A stretch of DNA of 64,000 nt from Antedon mediterranea. Its lineage: Eukaryota > Echinodermata > Crinoidea > Comatulida > Antedonidae. Numbering within the stretch: position 1 is the stretch's first letter; each line of letters begins with the position of its first letter. The notes under the pieces are model-generated. The model was not told where the DNA came from. It made no database searches and saw only the letters and a program-made list of their open reading frames with translations. Both the position numbers and the translations under genes were made by a program. Positions 34,111 to 48,100 of the stretch are shown here, in pieces. The stretch covers positions 25,894,412 through 25,958,411 of the forward strand of contig NC_092675.1 in the NCBI RefSeq assembly GCF_964355755.1. Direction: 5' to 3'.

Positions 34111-35389
34111 GCTAATTTTTCTATTCTTTGGGAAGTTTCAGTTTTCTACTAATGCTATCCGTTTGATTATGTAAAAAGGATTAACAATTTACTGATAAAA
34201 TGCTAGGCCATGGCTGGCTGGCTGGCTGACCCGAGTGTACGCCCCGCGGTTGTTCCGAGAAATATAGTTATATAGGATAGGTTTTAATGGATTGCCGGCG
34301 AAACAATTACGAGGCCTAGCCTAGCACTTGTAACATGCATATGATCGGTTGAGATTTTTGACCTAAAACACTTTAGATATGTACTAAGTTTGCATAAATC
34401 TACTAAAAGAATATATATTCTAATATTTGTAACAATATAACAATCAAAACTAAATCTAATACCCTTGAAATTTCAAGTTTAAATGATGGAAAGAACTGAT
34501 GAAATTCCCAATGTGGTCGACGTGTGATTCTAAAAGGACAGATTGATTCAAGAAAATGGCTTAAAGAACATCGTAGACATCGGCATTTGGTTTTAACAAC
34601 GTGGCCACCTGCATTTTAATTTATGCATACTTTATAATTATGCTGAATACCATTTCACTCAATGAATAATGTAAAGTAAAGCATTGAAATAATGAATAAC
34701 AAATAGATGAATTAATTTACAGATTACTTTATACTTTAATAAAGAGATGTAATTAATTTAAGTTAATAATAATACATTTACCGCTCAGTAAGAGTTAAAC
34801 TCTTCCCTGGTTAAACACACCAATTTTCCTTTACAAACAATGCTCCATGCTTTATCTTTTATAAGCATAGTTTTTTTAAAAGGAAACCTTTGCCTTTTCA
34901 GCAGTTTGCTTTTGCAAAATACAGCATTATCCATAAACAAATATTTTGTTTAATTTCACCTTTCTTTAAGAAAAAGAGGGGTGATCGGCCTACTATCTGA
35001 AGATCATAGAATTATACAGCCGATACATCGATTATAAAATACACTGATGATATTCGCGGTAGTAAGGCCTACTTTGACACAGTGTGACAGCATTGAAAGT
35101 GTGACAAACAAAATTATTCGTACAAAAAAATAAGTATGTCTACAAAAGAAAATAAGTTCTCTCTTCTTGAGCATGTCCAGCCATGCGTTCTAGTACTTGT
35201 TTTTCGTTTGTTAGACAAGTTCCATGCTGGTTATGGAATTTAGAATAGAACTCTCTAAGTTTTAGAACAACGAGCTTATACTCTCATGCCTATCGCACAA
35301 TATAGGCTGATATAAAGTGTGAATACAATTATGGGATATTAAAAGTCAGAGTCAGTTAGGCAATACTAGACCACATCCTCATTTGCAGG

Positions 35390-35475
35390 ACATATCAATT
35401 TCTTTTATTTCGGAAAAATTTCGTTCATATCAACAAAATAATGTAGGCCCTACAGTACAAACAGAAAAAGAAAAA
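35390..35475. repeat. Retroposon-like tail, second copy
   Basis: CAATTTCTTTTATTTCGG, AAAAATTT, CATATCAACAAA and ACAAACAGAAAAAGAAAAA match 20345-20425 in order. Confidence 0.6.
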
Positions 35476-36109
35476 ATGAGCCCGCCTAATGTAAGAATTT
35501 ATGATATTTTATGAAAGCAATTAAAATATCAGTTGATAAATTTGAATTGCATATTTGAAAGACATTAAGTGATTGGTGATACGGGATGAGTGTTGAATAG
35601 TCGATGCATGCGGTGCTTTTGTGGTTTAAGTTTAAAGTTTGATTTAATATCTGAGCTGATATAGCTAGCTGTTTCGTACCGGAGTACGAAACTCTCGAAT
35701 ATGGTGTTTGATTATTGTTAACCATAGAGGCAATTTATTATGCTTTTACGTCTTATTGCCGGCCTTTGCTTCATAATCATTTTTATTAAGAGTCTCATAG
35801 ACCTATAAGTGCTAAATGCTCTTAATGCATAAAAACCATACATAAAGCCAAAGCTAAAGCAAATAAACACATTTCAAAGCATGGACCTGTAAGCTGAGTA
35901 AATCCCAAAAACTTAAGAACAGAAGCAGTGGACCGTCAGTGTGAAGATTAGCATAACACAGGCCATTCAGTAAAACCATTTACCAATGCATGAATATTGT
36001 ATACTTCATTCAAAGTAAAACTTTCAGGCAGTACAGCACTGTTAGAGTAACATAAAGTATTAAGTATGATTAATATTTGATAGATTGACACCTTAACGAA
36101 CGTCATGAT

Positions 36110-39100
36110 ATGGAATTTACTTTAGGATTTTTACTTATTCTTCTACTGTCAGTGAATATAGCTGCACAAGGTAGGTAGTTTTAAAAAACATATTCATTTA
36201 GACCTCTAAGTAGGTCTTGTATGAAACAAGCACGAATGTGCAATACTCGGGGTACAGCGAAAGAAGCTGTATACAGACGTATACAGTTAGAAAGTTAAAG
36301 AAAAATAGGTTTCGCCAGGGCTCGAACCGGGACCTTCTGCGTGTTAAGCAGACTTGACAACCACTACACTACGAAACCTCTTACATTGAAATTGTGGGTT
36401 ACAGAAAGTTTTTTAATCCATTTAAATTACAAATAAATGGTAATAAGCACAAAGCAAAATAAACATGTGTAAAAGTGATAATTACCGATTACACAAAATA
36501 AGTATTTCAAAAAATAATAATAAGATATACTGTGTATAATTATCATATTGCGTATACAGTACTTTTCACCATAAAGTTAAAAAAAAAAGGTTTAGCCCGG
36601 GCTCGAACCAGGTACCTTCTGCGTATTGAGCAAACGTGATAACCACTACGCCAAGAAGCCGCATATAACCATATAACTAACATAACGCTGTGGTGTGTGT
36701 CACACATTGTGGATTCTTAATTAAACAAATTAATTTAAAAAAAATTAAAAATCCAGCTCTATAGCTTTGAGGACATGTCCCTGTAGTATGTTCATGCCAA
36801 ATCCCAGCTCAATACTACAACTAATAAGGGAGGAGTAGTACTTAAAGTAGTAAAAATCGCACTTTTTACTCAATAGTGTCCAGATGGTGGAGGAGAAAAT
36901 GAGTAAGTACTAGACTCGGGTACCCCGAGTAAAAACAACTAGACCCATCTTAATCGAATACCGTACGCGTACTACTAGTCTATGAAAACTTCCTATAATT
37001 GCATATTAATATTTTATATGGGCCTCTAATTGACGGTACAAAGTTATTTGACATAGTAGAACCTAATTTTTTGTGAGGTTGATGATAAATCTGGCCACCT
37101 AGATAATTGTACATTCATTTATACTAATGTAATATTTAGTATTGAATAGGCCTAGATGCGACATATGGCGTGTTATAGGATACCGGTATAATAAAATGCA
37201 GCCCTCCATAAGAAAATATGCTGTTATATAATTATAATACATAATATACGGATTCATATTATTATAGCCTATTAAACATTTAACATTCATGGATCGGCGT
37301 CTTGGTTTAAAAAAAAGAAAGAAAGAAAAAGGGAATAAACACATTTATTTGGAGTTTATGTGCTTTCATGGCATTAATAAATTCTTTTTGTGCTTTGCTT
37401 GTTTGTTTGTCTGTCCTGTTTTGTTTCTGTATGTTAAATCAAACATCAAAATATGATTGCAATTTGTTTTTCTTAACTGCCTAACCCGTCACAAGCTTTT
37501 TTTGGAGGAGACCTTCAAATTGCGTTACTTCTTAGGTTTTGCCTCTTAATTATTTACAGTTATCTAAATTGTATTTAGGCCTACAGTGAAAGAGAAAAGG
37601 AAATAAATGTTATTATTATGAATGAATCAATAAATGGTTGGCATTAAGACACCACTCCTATCATATCAAGCCACACCACTTTCTCGAAACTAAACTTTCC
37701 TAGTTTGCATTCGGACTATTGTTTGAGTCATAGTTGCCGTAGCGTAATACATGCCGATGTCATTGCTTGGCTGTCCAGTAATATAATAGCCAAACAATGC
37801 TTTGTGGTTTACACAATTATTATATCCATTGTACCATGTAACCAGCGGTACCGGTACAGATTGGCCCACACAACGTTTTGATTATGATACTTAATTTTTT
37901 CATTCGGTCTTTTAAACATTTTTTAAACAGATATTAATGCATTTTAATTGTAATAAACTTCACAGCAATATTAGCCCATTGTCGGATTCTCAGAAATTTA
38001 GAGTATGCGATTTTTGCTTCTGACCCTTTTTGTTGAAAGACTCATGGACGGTCAGGGCATAGTAAAAGATAAACCTCCACATACTATCTGTCGAATACGT
38101 GGTATTCGTTTTTGCTCATCTCTGTATAGGACATGCTTTAATTGTATTAATTTTCTAGTTCGTTTTTATAAAATAATTCATTATAATTAATATTGACGTT
38201 AGATATTGGCCTCATTATTTTAACTTCAAAATATTTCGCTTACAAAAATGAGGCCTTAGACCTTCACTTTTTTATACCATTCCAGCCCAGTATATACAGT
38301 ATTGAAGGATTTATTTGTAGGCCTATTTACGTCGTGTTAATACCGTTAAGTGTTGATCAATAACACACTCAAGCTCTGAGTCTGATTTTGACATTCAAAT
38401 TATTTTTTTTGTGTTAAATTAAATCCAAGACTTACCTGTACAGTAAGTAAAAAAAAAAAAAAATCGAAACAAAAAATCCACCACGTTGTCTTTTTACACG
38501 TTTGAATACGTGCGTCCACATTTTCCGATAATTTTCTGACCAATCATGGGTTTTGTTTACATCGCGCACGTGTTTTCACTTCACAGTCGATTCATTCGTC
38601 TACATCATAAATTATGCTTTAGGCCCACCATGCATAGAGAGATACATATTTTGTATACTATGTAATACTGTATTAATAATAGACAGCATGATTGGAGCAG
38701 GGCTTAGAGTATTGTTAGAGGAACATAAAGTGGGTGTATTCCATTTTGATATCCTAGGCCCTAGCTGAGGCCCCAGCAGACAGTGAGAGGCACACGCAAC
38801 ATCGAGCCAGTGTGCTTAGTTAGGGCAGTAGTAGGCTACACTTGCCCTACTGAATTTAGCTCTAGGCCTAGGTAGAATACTGTAGGCCTACTAGCATGGC
38901 ATATCACCAGCTAGTGGTTTATACTGCTCTCAACTCAAATTGAAGGTTGTAGAATAATGATGAGGAAGTATGGGAATTTTTCTTTCATTTGACATAAAGT
39001 TATGGATGCAAATCTAGCCTCTAGGCACAGGTGACTTTGCATTCTATAAGGAGGCCTATTGTGATTAACAACTGTGTTTTAGAGTTATGAAAATAGCCCA

Positions 39101-42100
39101 CACATGCAAATATTATAATAATTGTATAAACAAAAAACCTTCGAAAGATGTCACTATGAATTAGCTGAAAGCATCAGGTCTACTTTCATATAAATTTATG
39201 AGAACAAATTATTTTTGTTGATATCCTTTGAAGCAACGAGAAACGCAAACACATACATTTATATAATAAAAGAAGATTAAACAAAGATTTCTTTGTATTT
39301 GAGAAATCAGGTGCATGGTGACCTATGTTGACCTTTATTTCAAACCTGTACAGTGCACGTGAATTGCCAACATGATATTTATAGTGCATTTAATAATGGT
39401 TAAGAAAGGAAATTAAATTAAAAAAATGTTGAATGTTATTAATATTTCCTTATAGGCCTACTTGTATAATTATTTTGAAAATTTATTTCAGCAAGCATAT
39501 TCAATTGTTTTGTATAATTGTGAAAATGAAAACATCTGTGTCAATACAGAAATCAAATGCTAAGAATTCTAAATTCTGAATCAAATAAAACATTTATTTT
39601 TTGTTTTGATAGATGATGATCAGTGTGCAAGCTCTCCTTGTCTTAATGGAGGTACATGTGTAGATGCGGTTGACTTATTTGTATGTGATTGCCCTCAAGG
39701 ATGGGTTGGTTCCCGTTGTGAAGAATGTAAGTATAAAAATATCAATTACTTAATAATAAAATTTTTGTTTGACTAGTGCACTTCACTTTTTTTTAATTTT
39801 TACACTTTTACACCCTTTAAAAAAATGCTTTTTGATAGTCGCGCATAAATTCACTACATGAAATATTCAGACCACAAGCATCGACCGTAAATTCTACAGT
39901 GGCTCAGGTGTATTTTAGGTGTATTCGTTTGGTTTACTCGCAAACATCTTTCATTGAGTTACTAACTGCTCGCATACTTAAACAGCGAGGAGCTACATCT
40001 GCTGATGATTATCAGCATAAAAAAAACAGTCCAGTCAAATATACCTATGGAAACTCAGTCAATGATGTGGATCAAAATACTATCAAAATAAAATATACCT
40101 CTCTCAATGACTTTAAATTGCACTATGAATAAAATAACCTTTAAATCATGAATTCAGGTTTCTGAGTTTAAGCACCAAATTGATCCAAGCTATCACAGTT
40201 TCTACTTGTGACTTCCCGTACCACCATGGGTGCTGATATATATGACAATCTATTGTAAATAAATAAATAAGGATTTTCTACAATTGTTAACTGTACATAT
40301 GTACGCGCATTGATATATTTCCTGTTAATGTAAGATACTGTCGCCTACATAGTCAAACAATAAACATTTTCTGCATATAGACGTCGTTAAACATGTAAAT
40401 GTTTAGTAATATGTGGTAAAACATACAGAACTGTACAGTAATTATTTATTTGGTTTATTACAAAAAAATGTGTACAGTCAAATTTGATTCTTATATACAT
40501 TAACAAATAACATGATTTCAGAATGAAAACTATTTTTAATATCAATGGGTTACAATAGCATTTAAAGTATTTGAATATGTTATTTATATATTGTATTTAT
40601 ATTTAAAAAAATGTTTGATATTTTTAGTTTTATTTTAAAATGTGTATATGCACGACACATTCACTGAGAACTGTATTCAAAGTACAGTCAATTCTCCAAA
40701 TACCAGACTCTCTGAAAACCAGAAACTCTCCCAATACCAAAAAGTCCCAAATTCAGTTTTACCGTAAACATACAGTTTTCCGAATACCAGACTTTCCAGA
40801 AAACCAGACATATTTGGCCTGCCCAAAGATGTGCGGTATTGGGAGAGTTTACTGCATTAGATGGTTCTTACATGGGAGGTTGTTGCATATAATGGCTATT
40901 AAAGAATTACCACTCTCTATGGTGATGCAATCTATGCACTTTCTTGGTATTTTAAGGCACATTCACACTTGTTTCGTTTCATGGAATGGAAGATTAAATG
41001 TTGCCTTCTTTTCAGTGAAACGTAATAAATGTGATGTTTTAATCTATGGTTATACAGTAGAACTTCTCATTTAAGACACCCCTATTCAGGTGACATTCCC
41101 ATTTAGGGGTCATCCCCATTTAGTGGACTCCCCTATTCAAAAGATACTCCTTCTTATCATAGGACACATTCCCATGAAATGAATGAGGGACACTGTTAAC
41201 ACTATTATTCAGTGGACAACCCTATTAAAGCCTGTTTTCCTGACGTTATTCGACACTATCATCTTTGATCGTTAACAGTTTAACAATGATCGTTTGAAAA
41301 CGATCAAGTTATATTGATGACGATAGTGAGTACCTTTTTCTGTAAATGGTTAACATTTCAATGTTAACGTTGAAGATTTGCCAATTATTGTTAACGATAG
41401 CGTCAAATAACGTCGACAGGAAAACAGGCTTTAGGGAGTACTTTGCTTGGACCCTATTCTGTCGCCTTAATTTGGTTCTACTATTTGATAATAACATTAC
41501 ACCATTTGTTTTTGCTGCACGTTTGATTACTAATATTTACAGCATTGGATGCGTGCACTGGTATTACATGCTTTAACGGTGGACTTTGTGTAAATCATCA
41601 GTTTTTTGCAAGCTGCACATGCACACCAAATTTCACGGGTATCATGTGCCAAAACCGTACGTATTCATTTCTTTTTTTAATCCTTAACTTTAATAATTAA
41701 TATAATTGGTACCGTAAATCTTCTAATTCTAACCCTGGTTATTATTCTTTGATTGGTTTTCAGGGTGGGTCACTATTAGAAGCGGGGTTACTATTAGAGT
41801 AGTTGGTTACTATTACCAATTTTCTGGTCAGAAAATCGTAGCAAAATAATAAAACAGTACGAATAAATAATAATAACTTTATTTTATTAACTCAAAAACA
41901 CTCAATCCTCCCCACTCCCAAAATCAACATGCATTATCTCCTTGTTTTCAAAATACGGCTGCATCATAAACGACCAGTTTTCATAATGTCATTTTGTCAA
42001 TAGTTTTTGTGACTCTAATATTAACCCCCATGGATTACTATTAGAGTAGTGGGTTATTATTATAGATTGACTTATAAGGTGGGTTACTATTAGAAGAGGG

Positions 42101-45100
42101 GTTACTATTAGAGTGTGGGTTACTATTAGAAGATTAACGGTACTTCTATTTTGGCTTCAAAATATTATGGGAAAAACTGAACTGTTTAAGGAAAAACCAG
42201 AATCATAGTTATAAAGCTAAAGCTCAAAAGTCACATGGTATACACAGGGCATGTTTTTTTTCTTTCTAATATTCGGAACTCTTCATATATGGCTCTATGA
42301 GAAAGTTTATCAGATCACTGTATCAAGTACAATTTGTACTTTTTACACACAATGAGTAAGTACAGTACCTTGTACAATGAAAAGTTTCAAGTTATGGACA
42401 AACGTTAATACAAAGATATTATTCATACAATGAAGCTATAATAATACGGGTTAGTACTATCTAATCAGCTCCATGTTCATCATACCATTTGATTGTCATG
42501 CCCTTTTAAAAAGACAGGTATATAATAATACCAGGTCTAATACATACTAGATGGGAACATAACTGAAATTTGCTTCATTACTATTTTGAACAAAAAGCTA
42601 TATGTCATAATATCCTACCATTGTTTGGTTGTTTATTACTTACTTTCAGAGATAAACATATTATTGAATTAGAGAGTTGTACAGGTTAGACAAGATGCCT
42701 GCAAACTGTATAGTAAACAAATAAGGGGACGTGCTTTACTAGTCAACCTTGCAAGCCATTATCTCATAACACAATTAACAGTTTAACTGGAAATCTGTAT
42801 TTCTGTATTTTCTATTGAGCATACAAATTCCTACAACTGACTGGTCATTGATGTAACAGTCGGGCAAGGATAAACTATTGTTGGTTTCTTCAAAATACAA
42901 TACTTTTTCGGAAATTACATTGCCAACTATAATTGCAGTTTATTATTCATCAGCTCAATTAAATTTTTATATCAGTGATTCAGATGTATTTATTTATTGA
43001 AAAAGCAAATTACTGAAAAAATTACAATTCTGTGGTTATTGGATCTCAATGGAAATACAAATGGAATAAACAAAACGTTAAATCAGTAAAATAAAACAAG
43101 CAGACTACCAATCTTTCGGAAAACACTATTCCCTTGGGCTAATATTATTTAAATAGATGTATTCTTAAAAAAATAACAAACTATGAAAATTAACTTTCGC
43201 TATGGAGTAAGATTTGTACTTGTTTTGATAATACTGTACAGTATAATAATCATTTTAAATACTAAATACTACTTGCGTTCACGTAGTACATAAAGTTATT
43301 ACTGGTTCGGTACCATCATTGTCAAAAACAGGCAAATCATCATGTTTAATTTTACAATAGTTACTGTATATCTCTACACTTGATTAATTAAATATTAATC
43401 ATTAAATTCCATATTCATTTCATTTGGCAATTTAATAACTGTCATTGAAAACAAAGGTGGCTAATTACCAACAAAGTTAATATTAATAAACCAGTGATAG
43501 ACCATCGAATATCACCAATTTTGAGTTTGTTTAATTTGTACAAGTACTAATAATACAATTTAAACTCACTTTAAAATTTAATTTTAGCAAGCTAAAATGT
43601 TAAAACACTTAGTATGTATAAAGTAGTATCATAATTTAGTATGAAGAGTAGAGTTAATATTCAGTCCATAGACCTGGACCTGGACCTATACCTGTATACA
43701 TTTATACTGTAGGTCCATGGTATAAGGAATTACTTTAATTTGAAATAGATACTAATAGAAATATGAAAAATAATTGTTTGTTTACTTATGATGTTCAGTT
43801 TAATAATGTTGATATGAATGATTCTCACTCCTGAGGACGATCAAAGCATATTGATCGAAAAGTCGAGAAACCGATCAACAGTTCTTTTCAGAATTAACAT
43901 ACGCGGTGTACCGCAAACTTTATATCAACATTTGATTTCGCCATGCAAACCTTCAAACAGTTTAATAATGTTTGAAAAAAAAGTAACGTTCTTGAGTTTG
44001 TGGTTTGAATTTTGTATTTCAGGGGATTAAGGTAGGCTGTTGAAGGATTAAATAGATTTAGTGATCAGAAGCAAATCTCATTCACACTGTCCTTGATTGA
44101 TACCAATAAGTTACAGCAAAATAAACATATGTACCATATTCAAGTCATTGTATCGGCATGAGTAAACAATTCTGAAAATGTACTTGAACTAATCCCATAT
44201 TTAGAATAACTTAGATATATTATTCCATCTTTTTAGTATGTATTATTCAATAACTGTTCAAAGATCTGCTATTGGCTGTAATACTCAACAATAAAATGAA
44301 TATACAGTATTAATGATGTTTATTTAAAAAAAAACATATTTGTACAGAATAAACCACATCAGACAGGTCTGTTTTATTTATTGTCATGTTTTATTAAATC
44401 TATAAAGCTAAAACTACATGCTAACAATAACAACTATAAAAATCAACAAAATATGATTATACAGTACTAAATGATTATATAAAATAATATATATTTAAAA
44501 AAAAACAAATCAAAAGTATTTTTTTAGAAAAAATAATTCTTGTTATTTTTGTTTGTTGAATATGCCATTTTAATGTCACCTCATCGTAATCAATTTTTAC
44601 TAAAAATTTGATAAAAAAAAAAGCATTTACCTAAAAAACTGTAATTTAAAGCAAAAAATAGTCAAATTGGCTGCCAGTAATGGGGTTTTGGTTGAATTTA
44701 ACCATTTATTTTGTCATTTTATGAGTGAAAACATTTTAATAATTGTGTCCGTTTTTTTTCCTACGGAAGTGATTAACTTTATTAAAACTACAAAATAATA
44801 TAGTCTGATTTTATAAATTTTTAATTTTCATGTTTTTGGGACACAATTTTCATTTTTAAAGGAATCATAAGCTGATTCTCAAAGAGTTTAGCATTTACAA
44901 CTTTTATTTGTATTCAATTTTCAAGATTATTTTTAAAGATTTCTTGATTGTTAATATATTATCCCATGATGTAATAATAGTCAATGAAAATGAATACAAG
45001 GGGTTTTCTATGGTCCTTCTTGGTATTTAATGCGATTACATTGCTTGGAAACATTTCAATAGCTTTCTTTTTAAAGCCGAAGTTTATTATTATATAGAGA

Positions 45101-48100
45101 TTTAGTCTTATTTAAGTGGTTGGTAGCTTTTGTACCAGTTTGTGCCTGCTAGCAAGCTTATAGTGAGAACTGTATACAGTACATGTGGTGATTTTTTCTA
45201 TTCTAATTGTTATGGGAACCAGCGATTGTAACAATGTTTGTTATGTAATTTATATTACTGTACCTTTCAACTGTAATAATTTAGAAATAAAATATGTTTT
45301 TTAATTTTTTACATAAACATAATTTTAATATCATTATTGACTTTTAAAATTGTCTACCTGATTCAAGAAAACAATTATATATTGAAAACAGCACATAATA
45401 CACTTGTGTGAAAACTAAAAAATGGAAGAATATTAAAAGTGGAGCAATGAATAAGAATTGTTTATTTCTGTTCTTGATTCATTTTTTGGTGGTTACTATA
45501 TTAAAGTTTTGTAACATTTTAGATAATATGTTTTTTACTATGAGGCCTAAATGTTCCACAGTCTAACTGGCATATTGAGCAATACATGTTTTGATGCAGT
45601 AAACTTAATATACAGAAAATTTGCAGATCTTTGCTAACTAAACAGTTTTAAAATCCTTGTTTGGTTTTTACTATTCTAAATTTGTGTGTAAAGTCTAGAA
45701 AACCTTTTTTTGACTAGGAGGCCTAAATGTGTGCTAGTTCTACAAAGTCTAAACTGGCATATTGAGCAATACATGTTTTGATGCAGTAAACTTAAAATAC
45801 AGAAATTGGCAGATCTTTGTTAACTAAACATTTTTCAAAAATTATCACCAGCAAACATTAGCTCGCTTAGAAATGTTTGATTTGCTAGTTTGTAAGGGTG
45901 AATTTCGAACCCTGAAAATACAGTATAATTTGTTGAAAGATTATTGAGCTCTGGTTAAAAACTTTTTCATGTTGTCTTCATTAAAAGTGTATAAATGTAT
46001 TCAAAGATAAGATAAGATAACTTTTATTGATCCTCAAAAAGGAAATTCATTGCTCGTCATAATAACAAAGAAAACACTATAAAAACAAATATAGCATAAA
46101 ACCATTCATATAAAAACATCTAAAAAATTACAATATAAAATTATCTTCTTGACTTCCTGTTGTACTGGATGATACCGGAGGGAATAAAGGATTTAGCAAA
46201 TTGATTTGTTTTCACACTGAGGAGCCTCAATCTACCACTTGGATTAAGTTGGTCTATGATCACTTTGTGGAGAGGATGAGAGGCATCCGACTCAATGCGT
46301 TCGAAATCTTTCTGGAGGTGTTCTAGGTGCACATCGGTAAAGGAAGGCAGTTCCAGACCAATCATTTTACCAGCCCGACGGATGAAAGTTTCAAGGCGTC
46401 CTTTATTCCCTCCGGTAACATTACCAGCCCAACAGGAGAGGCAATACGTCCAAACACTACATATAACGGATCTATAGAACGAAAGTAACATCAAATCACA
46501 GGAGTTAAATTTATATAAAGTTCTCATACAATACATTCTGGGACTTAATTTTTTGCTGATGAAGTCTATATGGTCTCCCCAACTCAGTTTATCATTGAAA
46601 ACAATTCCTAGATACTTGTACTGGTCAACAATTTCAATTTCTTTACCTTTGATAGTGATTGGTTGAAAATTAAATTTATGTTTAGTCCTAAAATCAATGA
46701 TCATCTCCTTTGTTTTTGATGCATTTATTTGGAGATAATTATCGTCACAAAATTTAACAAATCTTTGTATTTCGCTACGATAGAAAAGAGAGTCTGAAAT
46801 AACTATTTTTTAATAGTAATAATATCCTTTTTTTATCTTTTTAGCTGCGACAGCATGCATGCCAAACCCTTGCTTTAATGATGGTATCTGTACTGTTGTG
46901 GGAGATAGTTCTAACTCGTACACTTGTACATGTACAGAAGGCTTCACAGGACAAAACTGCACAGAGTGTAAGTGACCCTTTCTGCATATAAAAACACGGT
47001 ACCGTAATTTTATATTAGTGCTTTCTTTGTTCACTTGAAATTGCACAAGTCTTTTATATCATGTTACATATTATAACAAGTGATTATTTTTGGGACTTAC
47101 AATTGACAACCTTAGACAAATAATTCTTTAGTACTTGTATTTTGAATAGCTTTAAACCAAACTAAATTTGTGCTTCAGGCAATTGAATTAGAGCATGAAA
47201 TATAAATAGCATTGGTAGCTATGGTTGTTGTACAGGAACAACAATTTGTACCTGGAAAAGTGTCAAATAATGGAGAATATTAGAATCTATAACTTAAAAA
47301 ACAGGTGGTGGTCACTTGTATGTAAAAATACAGATACACAATTTTCCAACCCTGCAAATGTACATTTCCCCTTTATTAGTTCACCTATGAACTTAACTGA
47401 AAAATGAATTTATTATTTATTTATTTGGATTTATGAAAATTTGATCTGTTGTCTACTATTGCATGATAAAACTGAACTTTTGAAATGTAATTGATTTTCA
47501 TTTCTAGTGCCAGGCCCATGTAGCCAATTCTCTGATCCCTACTGTTTTAATGGAGGAACGTGTATCGAGTCTCTTTCGCTACCGGATTGTACATGTGCAG
47601 CTGGTTTTTCTGGAACAAGATGTGAAACTGGTAAGACTGTACATTAAAGTACAGTACTATAATATAATATCATTGCAAGATACCGTAATGACTGAAAGTT
47701 GTGAAGCCATATTATGATATTATTGAACTCCTGTTTGTGCTTGGATTACTGAATAATTTTGTCTCTTATAAAATGTACTTACAGACAGTATTTAAAACAC
47801 TATTAAAATGGTAGCATTTAGATAATGTACCATTTGTGAAATTATTTAAGGAAAGTATGTCTTATAAGTGTGATTGGTGAATACCACCACTGGGCTGTAA
47901 ATGTCGGTAACAGTACTTTAATCATGGAAAATAGACAAGGCCTTGATTGATTGACCAGTTTACTTTTTCATTGCCACATTGTCAGTCTGAAATGATACAG
48001 TAATTAGGAAATAAAAAACGTTGTCAATTTAAATTTGCCATTTATATATTTTATTTTGCTTTCTGTGAATTATAGAGGATTTAGATTCTTGCTTTAGTCA

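Larger units (their letters stand above)
33193..36109. other. Intergenic between eEF1D and the giant EGF gene
   Basis: The two genes are divergent, so both promoters should lie here. 33193-33300 is GC-rich (CGAGCGAGAGAGCGCG) and could be the eEF1D promoter or 5' exon. 33895-34110 is packed with TAGGCCTA-type palindromes. 35390-35475 is a retroposon-like tail. No coding exon supported. Confidence 0.5.

Noticed and set aside
40640..41074. 144-codon open frame
   Set aside because: Covers a repeat-rich stretch with CCAGACT/CCAGAAA motifs and a pogo-like end. No domain, no splice context.
46295..46477. Plus-strand frame over the LINE fragment
   Set aside because: Antisense shadow of the reverse-transcriptase remnant.
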